A stretch of DNA of 64,000 nt from Megalonaias nervosa (lineage: Eukaryota > Mollusca > Bivalvia > Unionida > Unionidae). A program made the translations under genes and the position numbers. The stretch lies in NCBI GenBank assembly GCA_016617855.1, contig JAECUM010012906.1:20012-84011 (forward strand), read 5' to 3'. Below the pieces are notes generated by a model. It was not told where the DNA came from. It saw only the letters and a list, made by a program, of their open reading frames with translations, and did no database searches. Positions 41,601 to 55,900 of this stretch are shown piece after piece; the stretch's first letter is position 1; each line of letters starts with the position of its first letter.

Positions 41601-44600
41601 CTTGATTTCATTTCTTTTCTTCATTCTTATTTATTCAGTTTATCTTAACCCCAATAGGGAAAAATAGTTTTGCAGCATATGACCCCACAGGGCTTATTTC
41701 ATTTAACATTTTATTATCATCACAGGAGGTAGTGTTAGTGTGAATGTGTGCATTGTTAGTGTTATATGTCAATAAAAATGTAATATTATTTGTGTATTTT
41801 CTGTTGTTTGTCCTGTCAGTGATTGTCGCCTGTACCAAACATTCACCCTCCCCTATCTTAAGTATTTGACAAAGTGAAGGCAAGATCATGACAGTAATCG
41901 TTTTTCCCTACTGGGGTTAAAATAAACTGAATAAATAAGAATGAAGAAAAAAAATGAAATCAAGAAATAAAGATATTAAATATTTGATCAAAATACCTGC
42001 GTTTGGTGGCTAAAGTGAGTCCTGCATCTGATCAAATGGAATAGTCTATTTTCAGGATTAATTTCTTTTACCTAATTTAAGAGGTTGACTACAGGTAAGC
42101 TACCTTAAGTTTCTTTTCACCTCTAACACCTGAGCCATAAAGATTAAGCAATGTAATTTACAAGAATTTGTTTTACAATCAATGTAATCAATTTAAATTT
42201 TGCCACGTACCTGTTTGGAGGGACAGCCAGATTGGTTTCTGAAATCAGCTTATCTATTGTCTTGTCCCATCTGTCACCACTGTACCTTTCCTCCACTTTT
42301 GGGGGATAGGTGTAGAACAAAGGGTACTCTTTGGGCTTGTTCTCAGCGGTAACGAACTCAATTCCTTCCCTATCAACAAATACATACACAGCAAATCTGA
42401 ATGTTTTTTGTATTGACCCAAAATATGCATAATATTCAACACTGCATTATCAACTTCATTCTTCCTTTACCCTTCAGTCTATTTATACAGTCCTTTTTCA
42501 TTACAGTCGAAAGGAGACATTTTTAAAAACTATGAAGATTTTTAAATTAGTACAATATGGAAGCTCGCGGTCATTAGGAATTTTATAATAAGCACAAATT
42601 TGCCACAAATGACAAAAGAATCCAAGATATGAAAAAAACACTTTATAAGTTAAATACTGGCAAGGGAGGCTACTCTGAGCAGAACTTTGAACAATATTAC
42701 TAACAAAGTTTGCATAAAATTGGCACAGTGATTCTTGAAAAGAGGCTGAAATTATCTTATTACACCTGGTATCTAAGGATGCCAAAAGAAAGTGAAGAAC
42801 ATACCAACAAGAGGCTAAGTGGGCCAATGATTGCTCAACTAGTTGACAACTAGTTGTAGTCAAATCCAAAAGCAAAATCCAAAATGCTGTCGATTACATG
42901 CGATTAAAACATTTGTTTTCAAGGTTTCTCTAGTTTTGATGGCACATCAGCAACTTTGCCCAATACTGAAAGGCCTTTAACACAGTATGCATCTGATTAA
43001 ATTCTATTTAGTGTTTTTTTTTGTCTGAAAGCCATTTAAAGAATTTCCTGGTTTTAGCAATGACAACCACATTTTAAGGTGAATCAGTATCATTTGTATA
43101 ATCTGACAACACTTAATGCCAGAATGTTTCATGTCAAATTTGGCCAGATTCCGCAGAGCAGTTTCTGAGAAGTTTTTCTATTTTAAGTTATGACAGCCAT
43201 ATGACAGATCATCATCATTTGTAAAAAACCCAAATGGCCTTTTTCCAGAATGCTTTCTGTCAAAATTTGGCTGAATTCTGTTGGGTGGTTTTAGACAGGC
43301 AGCCATTTAAAGATTTTATATTTCCGTAATGGCTGCCAAATTTGACTAAGGATCAGCATCAATGTTAGCAACATTGAACATATTTGATGGCAAATCAGCC
43401 TCATTCATAACAAATAAAAGTTTAATATGGCAGGACAATTTGACATTTGCTAAATATTCTGCTTAGCAACTTTTATGAAGTCATTTAAAGATTTTTCTAC
43501 ATTTAGTCATGAGAGCCATATATGATGGTTGATCAGCATCATTTTGTACAAATTTCTTTCTGTCAGGTTCTGTTCACTATGATATGTAGTTTTTAAAATA
43601 TTTTTAATTTTAGTAACAGTCACTATATCTGATGGTAAATCAGCATCAGTTGAACAACGGAGGTTTTTCTATTTTAAGTAATGGTGGCCATATTGAATAA
43701 CAAATTGGCATGTATAGAACAAATCTGAAAGGCCATGATGCCAAAATGCTCCCTGTAAAATGCAAAGCCATGAGGACCAAAGCATCCAGATGTATATGAA
43801 TGTCACTTCACCACATTATTCTATGGTTTGGTGAAATAAAATAGTATTTTTCATCATGAAATAAATAGACTCTTGCATTTGTACTCAATTCAAATTAAGT
43901 TTCTGAAACTTATCCAATAATTTCAATCTTTTGCTCACTTAGGTTCCAAAAAAGATACAAATAATTCAGCTCTTTTCATAAATTTCATTGAAATCAGCAT
44001 ACATATAAGGTCTTCAATATATGATGAATGTGACTGAAATCCAACGTACATTAGAAAAATTAAACTGGGGAAACCAAAGTTAGGAGAATGGGCAATTTCG
44101 GACCATATCTCCTGTAAATGATATTGAAAATAATGGAGATCCAAATCCTTCAAAGTCCCATCAACGTAAAGCTGCATTCCAAATTCAAATGAAATTCAAT
44201 CATCCTTTGTAAAGTAAACTTAAAAGAACCAAATGGCAAGAGAAGAGACAGACAGACAGACAGACAAACAATCAGGGAACATAACTCTTGTAAGTATTGC
44301 AATGAACACTGGATATGGCAATGATTCAATGTCTCATACAATAAATCTGCATCCAAAATTTCACTGAGATCTAACAATCATTATAAAGTAATGCTGCAGA
44401 AACCAAAGTCATGACAACAGTTATGCTTGCAGTCAAGGGGTATAGCTCCAATAGATGATGTCGTTGAATGTTGGAATATGAGATGATTCAAGTTCTACTC
44501 AATAGGAAGCCATTTGTAAACTTTAGCCCAAATCTAAGGAAACATTGTAAAGTTATGGGACAGAAACTAAAGTCAGAAGCACAGGCCATCAGGGGAAACA

Positions 44601-47600
44601 AAATTCTGTAAAAGATGTTGTAGAAAAATGGAATCAAATTCATTCAAGGTCTCAAATGTCTCAAATGGCATGCCAAATTGGGCTGAAATTGAACCATTGA
44701 TGATAAAGTAATCCTGCTGAAACAAAGTCACAAGGAAAGATAAGCATGGGGCATGACTCCTGTTAATGATGTTATGGAATGCTGGAAATCAAAGTCATTC
44801 ATGAATATCAAGATGCATGGCAAAAAAATAATTGGCTGAACTCTATTCATTTTTGGTAAATTTACTAAAGAAACCAGGATCAGAAGAAAGTATATCTTTC
44901 AGAATCAGGAGAAAGTATATATTTAAGTAAACTATGTTTTTCCAAATATCTGATCACATTAACATTAGGAAATATAATCTGCTACCTCTAGAATCCAGCA
45001 ATCCAGGAAACTTTTGTCTTTCAGATCTTCATATCATTTATGTAAAGGGAACTAATATCCTACTCATTACCTCCCCTACCATCGCTTGGTAACTTGTGGT
45101 TTTCAGTTTAATCTGAACAATAAATCAATTACGATGCTTGCATCTGCAGAGATGTGTTAGCATAATAGTACTGTGATCAGATAAGTATTCTTGAAGAAAC
45201 ACAATTTACAAAAAAAATATTTACTTTCTCCATCAGATACATTCCCAACAACATTAATATTAGGAAAATAGATAAGAGGAGGAGGAAATGCATGAGCATC
45301 CAAACTCTATCATCTGATGCTTTTGAGGTAAGATTATCTTAATTCCACATTAGAAGGATAAACCACCCTCCTAAGATGAAGGCAGTATAACCAATGGTCA
45401 CATAACATGTGACAAAAACACCTAGATATGATGAAAAGAAGGATTATTCTTTACTGACAAAATGGTGAATCCAGTGAAAGCACTAAATTCACACCCATGA
45501 GGAGGATGTGCCAACTTCTGGTGGTCATCTGGGACACAGCCACTGGACCCACCAGATTTAATTCACATCTCTGTGATGTTAGATCTCAGAGATAAATATT
45601 GTAGAAGATTGACTATACATACCACCCAACAGATTCTCTTCAATCTCAGATTCAAAAGTAGCATTCAGTAGCAAGGCTCACAAAGATACCTCTAATCACA
45701 TGAGTGGAAATGATCATGAGGAGATGGCTCTGATCTCATGAGTGGAAATGATTATGAGGAGGTAGCTCTAATATCATGGGTGGAAATGATCATGTGAGAT
45801 AGCTCTAATCTCATGACTGGAAATGATCAAGAGGAGATGGCTTAAATCTTGTGAGTGGAAATAATCATGAGCAGATAGCTCTAATCTCATGAATGGAAAT
45901 GGTCATAAGGCATATCTATCTTGTGACAATTAAATATACATTGAGGGTATTACCCACTTCAGCCATGCTACTAGGGCTTGAGGGAATATATCCTCTTTCC
46001 CTATCTTAACCAAGAGAAAAGGATGTTGTCAGGACTATTTCCTCTTCTCCATGTATTTTAAGTATAGCTTGGGAGCACAAAAAGGTTTTACATCACTGTT
46101 TCTCTCAATGTGTTGATGGTGGAGAGAAAGCAGATGACAGCTTTTTCATTGCCTACAGTAGCAACCAGTTTTTTTTTATATGAAACCTGGCTGTGTCATT
46201 ATAATTACAGAACCATCTGATCTGAACTGGAGACAAATGGTGTCCAGTAAAAGGTGTGAAACTCACTCATTATGCATGCCAAGAATAGTGCTATCAGAAA
46301 AAATGTTGTGTAAGATGGTCACTTATGTGAGATTCTGGCCAAGGGCTCTAACTTATCAGAATTGAGCTAAGACAAAATCCTTCAAAGATTTCATTTAGGA
46401 AACAAGGTGAGTGATTTAGGCCATGATGTCTGAATGTCTTGGAAATAATGAAACAATATCAACTGATCATAACAGAAGCTAAATTTTCTTGTTGAAAAGC
46501 CAGAGAATAAAGTTACACAGCTGAGATATCGAAGCATTCAAAGAGATGATGTTGTTATCTCTGTACCAGTCCTTGAAAACCCTTCACTTTCACTAGTAAG
46601 ACTTCAAAGTGGAGTTTCTTCTTACTTGTGAGGTTTACAAGATTCCCCCCAAGACTGAGGGTTGAAACTCTTAATATTCTAGCCTCTCCTGACAAGAGTC
46701 AAGCAATAAGAAGAAGCTTGTCTAGCCAAAGATGAAACCCCTGCAAGCAGGGTTGTCTGAGCAGATTGAATTTTGTTGAATTTAACTGGGATTTTCCTTG
46801 GGACATCTATGGCAATGTCAAGATCATTCATCCACAATTTGTCTCATCTGTGGGCCTAATAGAACAACATGGTCCCGATTTTCTGAATGATTCTCAGGAT
46901 CAGAGCACTTACAGGAGAGGCATAGTCCCTAATCCAATCCTAACTGACTCCCAAAGCATCCATAATCCCAACCTTTGGATCTGGGACAAGGAAGCCTCTG
47001 GTGCGCAGTTTGTGATTTCACCTATCACAAAGAGATTTAACATCAGACAACATCAAAGTCTGCAAATCCACTAAAAGAGTGAAGGGAAAGAGACCATTCA
47101 GGATGCAGAGTCTGGCCCCTTCTTGACAGAGAATCAGCCAAAACATTGAGACTGCCAGCAATGTGTCTGATTTGGACTGCTGTCATGTACCTGATGTACC
47201 AGGATGAGCACAGAAACTCACAGATCAGGATGCATATGTTGCATGATTTTGTTCTCCACTGTTTCAGAAGGTAAATAACCAGTATATATCTGTTCGGCAT
47301 TAGCAGGATCAACATCAAACAGGATCAATATCTCCCAGCCATGAAAGGTGTTCATTATAGCCTTATTTCCAAAAGGTTTATATTAAGTACCATCGTCACT
47401 GAGCTCCAATTGCCACTTATCATCATGAAGTGAGGCAACAAGGAGCCCCCCACTGACAGAACTGGCATTGGTACAAAAAGTAACATCTAATTAAGGCTTT
47501 CCCTGAGGAATTCATGCTGTGACCCATTGTTTTTCTTGCTAATGGCACAGGAAGTGTTTAATCTCTCATTAGAGATCAAAAGTTGTTGATCTAGATGACC

Positions 47601-49937
47601 AGAAAAGGGGAAACATTGAGCCAGCTTTGCCATCTGCAAATGCACATAACAAGGTGGCCTGGAAGAATCAAATCCTTCACTGCAGTAAGTAACTGAGGAA
47701 TAGCCGAAACTCTCTTGCAGAAACCCATTTCCCATTTGAGACTCCCACTGACAGCTCCAAAATCCATGCAATTTATTTTCAGGGAGAAAAACTGATACAA
47801 GTCAGAAATTCCATACCCATGACTGACAAAGTGTTGGGAGAGATAAGATCTGACTTTTCTCGATTTACTAGAAAGGACAGGTGGATAGAAAGTGAGATAA
47901 GGTTATTCATATCTTGCATCAAAACAGAACATACCATGTGTTTCTGAAGGACACTGTCAAGATACAATTAAAATTGCTGTTGATGAGGCGGTCAAGAACG
48001 AGAAGATGGCACAATAAATTGTCTTTACATGCCCATGAGTTCAAAGCAAAAGCTGGAATGGCAGCTCATTGGCTGCTGGCTGGCCTACAAAGCAGATGAA
48101 CTGGTTATACTGGGCTCCAATTGGTTCTGTATGCAATGGGAAAGGCAGCTAGTATGCAACATGGTCAATCAAAAGAATTTATCTAACAATTTGCTTGGTA
48201 TCCACAACACACTGGAAGGTTGAACTGGGAATGTCGACAATTGGTATGGCAGCATAAGGTGATGGCATTTGTTAAGAAATATCAATCAGATCAGTTCCAT
48301 ATCCCATGTGCCCTTTCTTACAGTTCCTAAGGTCATGCTTTGGGTATACAGAAGAACTTGTGCCCTCATAACTGCCAAATATCACAAGGACACTCTCCCA
48401 GCAAATTCAAAGCAGTATAAGAAATGTCTAAAGAAGGGGGGGGGGGCAGAACCTCCCCTTTATGAAAGAAACTGTGTTGTCAACCCCAGAATTAACTCAG
48501 AAATATATTAGAGTGGCATAGCCCAGACACATCTGGCACCAACAAGTTGTCTACCTTGAGCTGCCTGCAGAGCTCCAACCCTCCAGACTCCAATTAGTGA
48601 AAAACAGGATAAAAATTAGTGAATTTTGAATGCAATTAGTGAAAAATTATATCATGACACTAACTCCATCCACTTCAATGGTCAGTACTGCATTATATGA
48701 AAATCCCGAAATAAAACTAAAACATATTCTTTACAATGATTACATGTACTACTTTATTTGCAGCCAAATTTACTGATACACACAAACTTCACGCTAATTG
48801 TCTTGATATGATGCTGTGGCACTCTTGAACTTCCTCAATCAGGCTATGGTAAATTTGTTTTCCAAACAGTTCAAGCTTCTTGCCTGCACATTAATCTTGG
48901 TGATTAAAATTGTTGCAAATTTTCAGCACCTACGGAGGCACTAAAGTTTGTCTTATTTTTCCTCACAATAGGAAATAATCTTTCACTGTCACTGTTGCTG
49001 ATCTCCGACTGAGAAAGACAGGTTATGTTCAACAAGAAAGCTCACAAACAATGCTTCAGCACTGGTAGCATGCAGGACTTGAGTAGGTAGCTTAAAGTAC
49101 TCCAAATCTGAAATTTGCTGCAGGTGCTATAGCAGTGTGCTTTCTCACATTGTTCTGCCACATGCCCACAGGGGCTCGTATTGTTACTTACAATTTATCT
49201 GTCATACATGTACTATATAATAATATTACTACATGGTACATGTATGACAGGTAAATTGTAAGCAACAATACCAGCCCTTGTGCGCATTCCTAAATGTAAA
49301 ATTTGCAGCACACTACTGCGTGAAAAGCATAATGTACATTGATGTTTTGATGGCTGAATGCTAGGCCAAATTTTGGTGTACTCCATTCTATACTTCACTT
49401 TTTGTGGAATACAAATCTTTTTCCTTGGAGGTGAAAACATTTTAACTGCAGTGTAGCTTAATTACAAAATGGCATTAATTCAGAAGATGAAACATCAAAT
49501 GGTGAACAATTAGTGGTGTCAGTGCATATGCAGAAAACTGAACTCAAGCAAATTACAATATAAGCTAATCTTTCAATCTCAGAAATTCCAACACTCAAAA
49601 GGCTGTCTTCATGTAGTTTCCCAACCTCTATGTGCTTTTTGCTACCAATGTGCTTCCTCACATCATCCCTGCCACCATGCCCAATGCTAAAATTTGTGGC
49701 ACACTGTGCAAAAAGCATGATGTATATCAGTATTTGATGGCTGAATGCACGGCCAAGTTTTGGTATATTCCAAACTAAACTTCACCTTTTGTGCAATACA
49801 TTTCTTTTTACTTGGTGGTGAAGACTTTTTCAAGATGTGATTCCGCACAGTAATTCAAATCAGTGTTGGCGGCGCATACACGGAGAAAAAAGTACTATTA
49901 GGCCCCAGGTTCTTTCAAAAGCATTTGAAAAACTACT

Positions 49938-49995
<58 letters not shown>

Positions 49996-52900
49996 TACAC
50001 TAAAATGTGTGTTACTGGGCCAACTGTACAAATCGGCTATAGTATCGGCTAGCAGTATCAGACCATTCGGCAACTGCCGATATCACGACTAGCACTTAAC
50101 AGGAAAATTTGAAATAATTGAGATTTGGGGAATTCATGATTTTTTTGCATGCTGCGTGAATCCGTGAATTGCTGTAGAAAGTCATGAAATTCATGCCAAA
50201 ATCATGAGGGTTGGCAGCTATGCGCCTGGGTGTAATGGTAGCTGACAGCCCTTTCCGAAGAATCTTTGAAGGAGAGGTGCCATCGGAATGTCCCCCATTA
50301 TACTCACAAGTGACGATGATTTCAAGTGGAGGTTTAATATGTCACCCTCCAATGATTTTGAAATACACTTAGAACAAGGCAACTGATATGACTGTACTTA
50401 ATAACCTAGAAATTCTTGTATTTAGAACATTTAGTCATCACAATGTTCTAAAAAGAAAATAAATAATAAAAATTTCAAATAACAACCCAAAAATTTCAAC
50501 AAATAATAACAGTACCCATTTTAATACAAATAATAAAATTCAACCACTGTCTGTGGCACAAAATACAGCCCACAAATATGGTACCAATATCACATGTGGC
50601 ATACAAGGTCAGAAAACACAGTCCACAAACTTAAAGAAATAATATAAAAAAACTATTCAGTGAAACTTAAAAAATAAGATTAACAATCCTTGCACCAACC
50701 ATAAAACACATTACACCACACTTATCAAAGGATGAATATAACTAACAACGATCCTGAAGGATTCAGTGAGGCAGTGCAGGAAAGTGTAGATTATGCCACA
50801 GCAAAAGCTTAAACTTGTAAACAGCCAGCAGCACCTAGTGGTGGTAAAGGAACTTAAATGTGTAAGAGCTTTATCTTTTTGTACGATACACCACTCCCTC
50901 GGTAACTCGCATTCTGATAACTCGCGAACCCGCTTATAATGCAGGGTCAGGCATGGATCCCATTTTCTAAAACCAGAAAATACCCCCAAAATGTATCCCT
51001 ATTTCTTGAACCTGAAAAAAATCACAATCAAAATTGGTAACTGAAACATTGATATATAGCTAGTTTAATGGTTGAAAACGGTAGATATGACCTGGAAATT
51101 TTAATCAACATTTTGAAATTATCAACATTTAATAAGAAGTCATATAATTGGTTATATAATTGGTTACATTACACAATTAAAGATATTCAAGGAAATTTCG
51201 ATCAATGAATATGTCACTTACACCTAGTGTAGGCAGTACATTAATATTTAAATACCAATTAAATTATTTTATTAAGTGCATTTTAATTCTATCTTTTGGT
51301 GCCTCTTAAGTGTAATCATCATAAATGCAATGTGTATTTAAACATAAAATATGTCAATCTACCGTAACAGCTATGTCCGCAAGCATGTCTCTGAGAACCT
51401 AATTAAGTGCCAACCATTTTTTTACAACTGACTTGCAGAAGTATTTGTTGTATTGTTGCACAGAATTAAAAGCTGGCCTCCTTTGTATTATCACATTAAT
51501 TATGTATTTTGAATCAAATAAAGGCAGTAGAATAAAACAAAGTTAAAAGGCACGCAAATCCTACATACTTAAAATCTAGCGGCCCCAGTCATATGTCAGG
51601 TGTACTCACTTCATTTGATCAATCAAACACTGTTATAAATGCTACTGTGTATGTAACATAAACTACCTTCAATTAACTGACTGTGATCAAAGATAGCAAG
51701 GCAACCAAGCGAAACAAATACTTCGTAAAATAAAGAGCTTGATTTCACAGATATGGACCATTGTGGGCAAGCGAGTTTCAGAGAATTCCTGAACTGGCAT
51801 TAGAGATATCCTCAAACATAATAAGAAGTTTCACTATTACTTTCAATGAAATCATCAATATTGTACTAATTGAACAATACAAAAACTGAGTTTCAACGTA
51901 GGTGATTGTCTCACGAAATAAATGTCGCTAGCTTTTGAAAAAAAGGAATCTAGTTTGGTGGCGTGTCAACAGTTAGTCTAGTTCCCTGCTACTTTGACTC
52001 CAACTCGGCAGTATACTATTATATACCACTCCAGGAACCAGACTAATCAACGAAACAAAAAGCAGTGACATAATACACAGATGTTTTTGCTAACACATGA
52101 TGGTTGCTGAAACCAGTTGGAACGATCTTTCACATATAGAACATTTTGAAAATAAATGTTATTTATACAGAATAACGAACAACTTCATTAGAAAAATCGT
52201 GTTATTAACAATTATTATCGACATGATTGTAAAACAAGGATATTAAACAGCCCAGTTCCCTACCCCCCCACCCCTGCTGTTTTCTCGATGTATAAGCGGA
52301 TTTTTTCAATTTATGGAGGTCCCTCGGTAACTCGTGCCCTTGCTTATAGTGTGGTCTAATGTTTGTGGACCCCATTGTGCGCGAGTTATCAAGGGAGAGG
52401 TGTATACAGGTGACAAGGATGAAATTTTCATTCTGTGGAATGTATTCCATGGAGAAAGACCAATCAGGAGGCATAATTCCTGTATGTCATGAAATTTGAA
52501 TCAAATTATATCAATGTCTTCTCAACATAAAGCTGCATTCCAAATTTCACAAGTTTAGTTAAAATCCAAGAATCAGCTGAAGAAAGCAAAGTTACGAAAC
52601 CAGACCAAATGAGACAATAATTCTTCTAAATGATGACATAGATGACTGAAAATCCTCTAAATGATGATTCAGAGATGACTGAAAATCAAACTCTTTTGAT
52701 GTCTCATCAATAGACAGCTAAATACCAAATTTGCTTCAAATTAAAAAATTCGCACAAAAGTTATTGTGCAAAAAAACCCCCCAAAAATATAGACTGATAT
52801 CTGGATAGCTGGTTATTCATGACTAATCAGATCAGCGAGTCACAGCACCTATAGCCTCACATGGAAAGCATGCACAACTCAGTTTTTTGTAGTGTCCTGT

Positions 52901-55900
52901 CCATTCAAATACACAATAAACAGAAAACCTGTTGAAGGTGACTTACCACAACAGAGGTTTCTGCTGGCCATCAACATGAATAGGGAAGAGTGACTGTACC
53001 ATTACAAAATGATAGCTATTTTTTTTTTTTCAGTTGTACTGATCAGAAAGGATCTCATATACCTTCAGATCAATTATTTTTAAAACAAAATCTTTTAAGA
53101 GTAACTTTTGTTGATATAAATCTTGCTGTGTAGTTGTTTACTGTTTTTCAGTCTGGGTCACGTCTTGCTATAGATGAGTATAATGACTACTGTATTTGCC
53201 AACCTATAAGTCGATGCAGAAAATAAGTCGAATCAGCAAATTTGGCAAATTTTCCATCCTTCCATCCTTCATCCATCATCATCCATATATAAAAATCAAT
53301 GCTGAGTATAAGATGAGGCCAGATCAAAATACTTTGGATTGCGGTTACTATAAAGATTGAAATACATTGAAAATCCAAAATACACATGTATTTACATGTT
53401 CTCTGTGTATATATCAGTGTAAACACAGTTACTATGATTTGTTTTTGCTTGAATAGTATTAAAGAGGAAAATAAAATATGATTGGAGCACTTTTGATACG
53501 AATTATTTACTTTTTTCCTAGTTAAAGCACTCATCAATAGGTCATACTTTATTGGACAGGTATAATAAATGGCTGATTATTCATTCTGGAATGGAGGTGG
53601 TATGATAAAGATTCATTGTTCCAGAATGGAGGCAATCTCCGGAACAGATGGTGTAAGTAGGTTTAATTCATCTTAATCAAAAGTTAAAGTAAATATATAA
53701 TATAATTTCAGCAAATACTTTTGATCCTTTTTACTCTCATTCTGTGTATTTATTACTATGATTCTCATTTTATCTTACATGTTGAATCAAGTACGACCCA
53801 GTGATGCCATTACATGCATTTAGCTATAAATAGGAAAAAAGGAAATAATTTACATCAAAATCACACCATATTTTATTTTGCTTTATATTATTATTCAAAC
53901 AAAAACAAGTAATTCCTGTGTGTACACTGGTATAATCACAGAGAACATGTAAACACGTGTGTATTTCGGTAAGTATTTCGGTTTTTCAGTGTATTTCAGT
54001 GTTTCTAGTAACCCCTCAGACTGTCGTTTTCACTTCATTCAACAAAGCATCGCAAATTTTATCCTATCTGTAACTCAGTAACCTTTCCAATCATGATCAT
54101 TAAATGTAACTAAAAGTACCTAATTTGTTTCACACAAGTATTTTAAATGTATTATGTACTTTTAGCTACATATAATGATGCTCACCTGAAAATTTGGTGA
54201 GTTACAGATAGGATTAAAAAATTTGTGATGATGTGTGAATTAAACTATAATAACTTCCGGTTTCATAAATATTAAAAGTATCACTTTATGGTATTTCAGA
54301 TTACCTGCAATAAGGAAATTGCCTCATTAATGCTAAAATGCTTTTTCCAGTTTTATGGGGAAGAGAGATACAGAAAAAGGGATGCATATGTATTCCATCG
54401 CATTTTTCTTCTTGCACCTCATGATTGAGAGAGAGTTCAGCTCTTCATGTGTTTTCTTTTGTTTTCTTTTTACCATATTGCCCTGTTTAGCTGAAGCTTT
54501 TGTCAAAGAGAGAAAACATTAATAAATGAAACAGTAAATTTAAATTATGAAAATACATACGATACTCCTTTAGGGTTTAAATATTCACAATAGTTATAGA
54601 CACCATATAGGTTAAATCCCAAGAATGACCATTTCGCATGCTGTCTATGCTATTCTTTGCAAGTACATGTATAATGACCTCTCCATTCCCAACAAACAAG
54701 ATTTTTTTAAAAAGTGCGTGTAAACTTCCTGTACTTAGGCGGCAATTGATTTTTGATCTTTGCTCATGCTATAAATTGCTGTCAGTTCCATCAAGGCAAG
54801 TTCAAAAGATGTCACTGGCTAAGAAATTCACACAAGTTAACACCTGGCATTCCTTTCATTATATGGTACAGTATTAATAAAAAAATACCCATGGGTAGCC
54901 TCATTTCCCTATTGGTAGCCATGCTAATTTGATTTGGTCTGCCAAATTCTTACCTCAAACAGGTTTAAACTTGGAATGAATACAGATGTAACACATAATT
55001 AGCATGTAAATAACACTACGTGTGATTCTTGTATAATGGAAGTGACAACAAAAACCTAGAAGGAATCGCTTACCTAGTGGTAATAATTGATAATGGAATA
55101 TGGTACTGCACTTGTACATGAGTAAGATCAGTCATCAGGTAAGCGAACAATACAGATTTACAATCGTGATGACATATCTCTGTCTGTTTGTCTGTCTCTC
55201 TCTCAATGGAGCATTTATATGATCATTAGGTGCGGGAAGAAAATTGTGATGGAATGTCTTTGTCATGGTTTTTCATCTTCTAACTTGTAAATTCTAACGC
55301 ACATATATGTAATCAAATTTAAACAACATATATGAAAAACTGCGTACATTACTGGTACATGCTGCTTTAGCGCAATTACATCTGATGTATGTTTTTTAAT
55401 ACTAATGATCATGTAATTGTTTAAAATACTTAATGTGGGATCCTATACTTTTCATACAGGATCTCTTCCCCAAAATGAAATATTTTTTACACATTATTTT
55501 TCGTATTTTTGGTGAATTATTTTCCATACGAAAAATATGATAAAGCGATTCGGATGACATAATCCATATATAAGTCAATTCAGAGTATAAGACGAAGCTA
55601 AGATTTTCTGTTAAAAAACTATCGTCTTATAAGCCAGCAAATATGGTATATACAGAATATTCCTATTTTCCAGTTTACTTTATTTGCACTTCTCCTACAT
55701 ACCGAATGTTGTCAAGTTGTATGTGATTAGTTAAACCTCTTCAGAGATCATGGAGCACAAATTCAGGTTTTCTCAGCATGAATTCATATGAACCAGAAAT
55801 GAACATGTATACTAATTTTAATGTTCTGGTCTTTTATTTCTGACAGTGAATTTCACGAAACTCTCACACTATCTTGCAAGTTTTGCTCTGTTTTGCACTA

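Larger units (their letters stand above)
48568..50222 (-). mobile_element. hAT-like transposon remnant with BED-type zinc finger and transposase C-terminus
   Basis: Ends cagagctccaaccctcc and, inverted, catagctgccaaccctca are similar. On the minus strand: a basic lead-in with [15 protein letters not shown] (49,440-49,213) and a zinc-finger piece with [20 protein letters not shown] and SKKHIEV (49,718-49,458), as in BED/TTF-like N-termini of hAT proteins. About 49,010-48,890 reads [16 protein letters not shown], resembling the hAT C-terminal dimerisation motif. The middle of the transposase is missing. The left 8-bp flank gctgcctg matches the right only partly (gcctg shared), so the borders are tentative. 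Confidence 0.65.

Noticed and set aside
52947..52993. Possible 47-nt minus-strand exon with good acceptor (ggtacag) and donor (gtaagt)
   Set aside because: It lies between the two linker exons, but its length is not a multiple of three and would shift the frame of the well-supported downstream exons. At most a rare or unrelated exon.
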